NCBI RefSeq assembly: GCF_023168405.1
Contig: NZ_AP025285.1
Span: 1,858,001 to 1,922,000 of the forward strand
DNA from: Leptogranulimonas caecicola
GTDB lineage: Bacteria > Actinomycetota > Coriobacteriia > Coriobacteriales > Atopobiaceae
DNA: 64,000 nucleotides
Direction of reading: 5' to 3'
The position numbers were made by a program, and so were the translations under genes. Positions 62,311 through 64,000 of this stretch are shown one piece after another. Under the pieces are notes generated by a model. That model searched no databases, was not told where the DNA came from, and was given only the letters and a program-made list of their open reading frames with translations. Position 1 is the first letter of the stretch, and each line of letters opens with the position of its first letter.

Positions 62311-63399
62311 CTACTGTGCTTCGTCGGACTGCTGCAATTGCCAAATAAAATCTGCAGAGAATGGTGTTATATAGATCTCTTTTGGTTTTCCGGAAAGTAA
62401 AATAAAAATGCCTTTTCCGACGCCTTCGAGAATATTAGAAGCAAGCATTAGATTCTGAAGATAAGCTCTTACTTCAGCAAAGCTCAACCCATAAACCCTA
62501 AATAACTCTCGCGAAAAGTATATACAAGACGCGTATCTCCAAAAGTGCCAACGCGTTTTCGAATAATAATGTTTCATGTCAACAAATCGATTTAATCGGT
62601 GAAGGAAGCTTCTCGACAAATCGGCCTCTTTATTTCCCCGACCTACACTTGCTCCCACTTTATGCAAAATGTGAGTGTTCATAAGGACCCTTCCAGTCAT
62701 CCCTTTACTCTTTGCACGGAGAGCAAATTCATAATCCTCCTCACCAAAGAAAAAGGTTTCTGACAGAAGCCCCATCTTTAATATGGTTTCTCGAGGAAGT
62801 AGTAAGAAACAACCAGTTATATAGTCCACTTTCGGGAAAGTATCTTTCCGGGCTAAAAATAGTTCAACATCACGGTTGACGTAATAGTGTCTTGTACCAA
62901 AAAATATTGATCCTCCTGCATTCCAAGATCTACTCGGCTCAGCATAGTAATGAATGTCCGTTGATGCATAATCACATTGACTTTTGCAAGTTTCAACCGC
63001 ATTGAGTAATTTTGTTATACTTTGTTCAATTAGTTCAGTGTCATTATTTAAAAGTATAAAATAGTCTACATTTCCACGAAGGCCATATTCCAAAAGCCAG
63101 TTGTTGCCCCTTGCAAAACCCAAATTAGTATCACCGAAAAACACTGTCACTTCTGCCGACAGTGAATGATCAACCTCATACGGCTTCTGATCTCCAACAT
63201 ATATAGCTCTGTAGTTAAAAGGGCCTTTTTCCAATCCATTCAGTAATATCTGCTTCTGATCCTCACGAGAATTATTATCGTAAATCAGAATTCGATAATC
63301 GAGATTCTGCTCATATAAAAAGATAGATTCTAGACATTTTAATGTATCATTTGAACCATTATAGTTTAATATGCATATATCCATCTTACGGGTGCTCAT
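62311..63399 (-). CDS. Glycosyltransferase family 2 (rhamnosyltransferase-like)
   Basis: 362 residues. The GT-A fold has 'MDICILNYNGSNDTLKCLESI', 'NLGFARGNNWLLEYG', the acidic metal/nucleotide motif in 'FILLNNDTE', and 'FFFGEEDYEFALRAKSKG' as the catalytic-loop region. It resembles WbbL-like transferases that add a sugar to a lipid-linked glycan; the donor is unknown. The gene overlaps the upstream polymerase-like gene by 14 nt. The start could also be the Met six codons in (63384). Confidence 0.88.
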   Translation of the reverse strand: MSTRKMDICILNYNGSNDTLKCLESIFLYEQNLDYRILIYDNNSREDQKQILLNGLEKGPFNYRAIYVGDQKPYEVDHSLSAEVTVFFGDTNLGFARGNNWLLEYGLRGNVDYFILLNNDTELIEQSITKLLNAVETCKSQCDYASTDIHYYAEPSRSWNAGGSIFFGTRHYYVNRDVELFLARKDTFPKVDYITGCFLLLPRETILKMGLLSETFFFGEEDYEFALRAKSKGMTGRVLMNTHILHKVGASVGRGNKEADLSRSFLHRLNRFVDMKHYYSKTRWHFWRYASCIYFSRELFRVYGLSFAEVRAYLQNLMLASNILEGVGKGIFILLSGKPKEIYITPFSADFIWQLQQSDEAQ

Positions 63400-64000
63400 C
63401 GGCTTTTATCCATTTCTCAATATACTTTATTAATATGGGTATGATTAATGTATATATAAATGTTTCCCATATTGGTGATAAGGCAAAATAATCCCCAAAG
63501 AAAGAAAGTATGAGACATGCTCCCACATAACATGCCAACAGAGAGTTTTTCGGATTAACGGTTAGAAAGGTGAAGATCATTCCCAGAATCAATAGCGCAA
63601 CAAACCCAGCAACCCATTCCTTATTCAAGAAGAACATCGAGACTAGGTTGCAAACATTCCCTCGCTCACCGTTGGTACCCAAGGAGACAAATGGCATGAT
63701 AGGCATCTCAAAAAAGTTAGCACCCGTAAAAGCTCTTGAAACCATATTAGGAATCGGCATGAATTGGGACAATAACAGGTAAAAGGGGGATAAGCACTGA
63801 CCAAACGAAATATTTGTAACAAGAGAACTGTATAGCACTCCACTAGACAGATAATTAACTAGATGACGCTCCAGATATCCAGTTCGTGCCATATCCCCGC
63901 GAGACGCAAAGATTATTGCATAACTCAAATAAAACAGCATTACTGGAATTACAACCAAAAGAGGAAGTGCTTTTTTTACTTTTACAGCTCCTGTTAAACA
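63386..64000 (-). CDS. Polysaccharide polymerase-like membrane protein (Wzy/O-antigen ligase type), 5' end outside window
   Basis: About 205 residues are visible and the frame is open to the right edge, so the gene starts beyond 64000. The visible part has several membrane helices with a long extracytoplasmic loop ('FGQCLSPFYLLLSQFMPIPNMVSRAFTGANFFEMPIMPFVSLGTNGERGN'). It ends in a basic cytoplasmic tail 'KYIEKWIKADEHP'. The layout and neighbours (flippase, glycosyltransferase) suggest the repeat-unit polymerase, but no residue-level signature proves it. Low GC like its neighbours. Confidence 0.65.
   Translation of the reverse strand, partial: CLTGAVKVKKALPLLVVIPVMLFYLSYAIIFASRGDMARTGYLERHLVNYLSSGVLYSSLVTNISFGQCLSPFYLLLSQFMPIPNMVSRAFTGANFFEMPIMPFVSLGTNGERGNVCNLVSMFFLNKEWVAGFVALLILGMIFTFLTVNPKNSLLACYVGACLILSFFGDYFALSPIWETFIYTLIIPILIKYIEKWIKADEHP

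Overview
The window is a stretch of chromosome, roughly 58-60% GC over most of its length. It probably comes from an anaerobic, fermentative, Gram-positive high-GC bacterium of the class Coriobacteriia (Olsenella/Atopobium-like). I infer this from the mix of genes: an F420-independent FprA flavo-diiron protein, oxygen-sensitive 2-hydroxyacyl-CoA dehydratase components, an L-2-hydroxyisocaproate-type dehydrogenase, carbamate kinase, a group-III phosphofructokinase, and several sortase-anchored surface proteins ending in [LIV]PATGD. No rRNA, tRNA or CRISPR array was seen. No 16S gene is present, so the assignment is inference.

Layout. 1-3.5 kb: end of a universal stress protein, a frameshifted secreted wall hydrolase, a repeat-rich intergenic stretch and an EamA transporter. 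3.6-9.8 kb: a PreP-like M16C peptidase followed by a 2-hydroxyacyl-CoA dehydratase subunit and a dehydratase-activase fusion. 9.9-15.7 kb: an ABC exporter (its ATPase frameshifted), RmuC and an aldehyde dehydrogenase. 15.9-21.1 kb: a truncated wall-anchored protein, a prolyl aminopeptidase and an orphan OppA lipoprotein. 21.5-28.5 kb: a CorC-type membrane protein, a small metal-binding protein, FprA, an EF-G paralogue and PFK. 29-41 kb: a large surface protein, a giant DUF4011-type helicase split by a stop codon, MgtC, and a frameshifted surface protein. 41.4-49.1 kb: a radical SAM protein, the HicDH-like dehydrogenase, an RlmD-type RNA methyltransferase, a two-component system and an unknown protein. 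49.8-60.1 kb: PurH, an InlB-repeat surface protein, ArcC, a DUF2207 protein, a PIN toxin-antitoxin pair and a DUF4012 protein. 60.2-64 kb: a low-GC polysaccharide locus (flippase, glycosyltransferase, polymerase-like protein) running off the right edge.

The strongest unexplained signals are in non-coding DNA. (1) A ~270-bp multi-hairpin element occurs twice (21.15-21.42 and 49.22-49.49 kb); its central 23-bp hairpin has two compensatory base-pair changes between copies. (2) The non-palindromic 10-mer TTTCTCGGCA, usually extended to GGGTTTCTCGGCA, occurs at least 18 times exactly and is strongly concentrated between genes. (3) Two loci (1.9-2.2 and 44.6-44.9 kb) share a longer element containing that motif, followed by arrays of TTGGCAYRA boxes. 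(4) A 26-bp-period palindrome array lies upstream of the HicDH gene.

Four genes are disrupted by single events: three 1-nt frameshifts and one in-frame TAA. They could be real pseudogenes, phase-variable loci or assembly errors; only reads can decide.

Metabolically, the dehydrogenase and the dehydratase/activase pair fit reductive amino-acid fermentation (2-oxoacid to 2-hydroxyacid to enoyl-CoA). They lie 35 kb apart, and the CoA-transferase and the reductase are not in the window.
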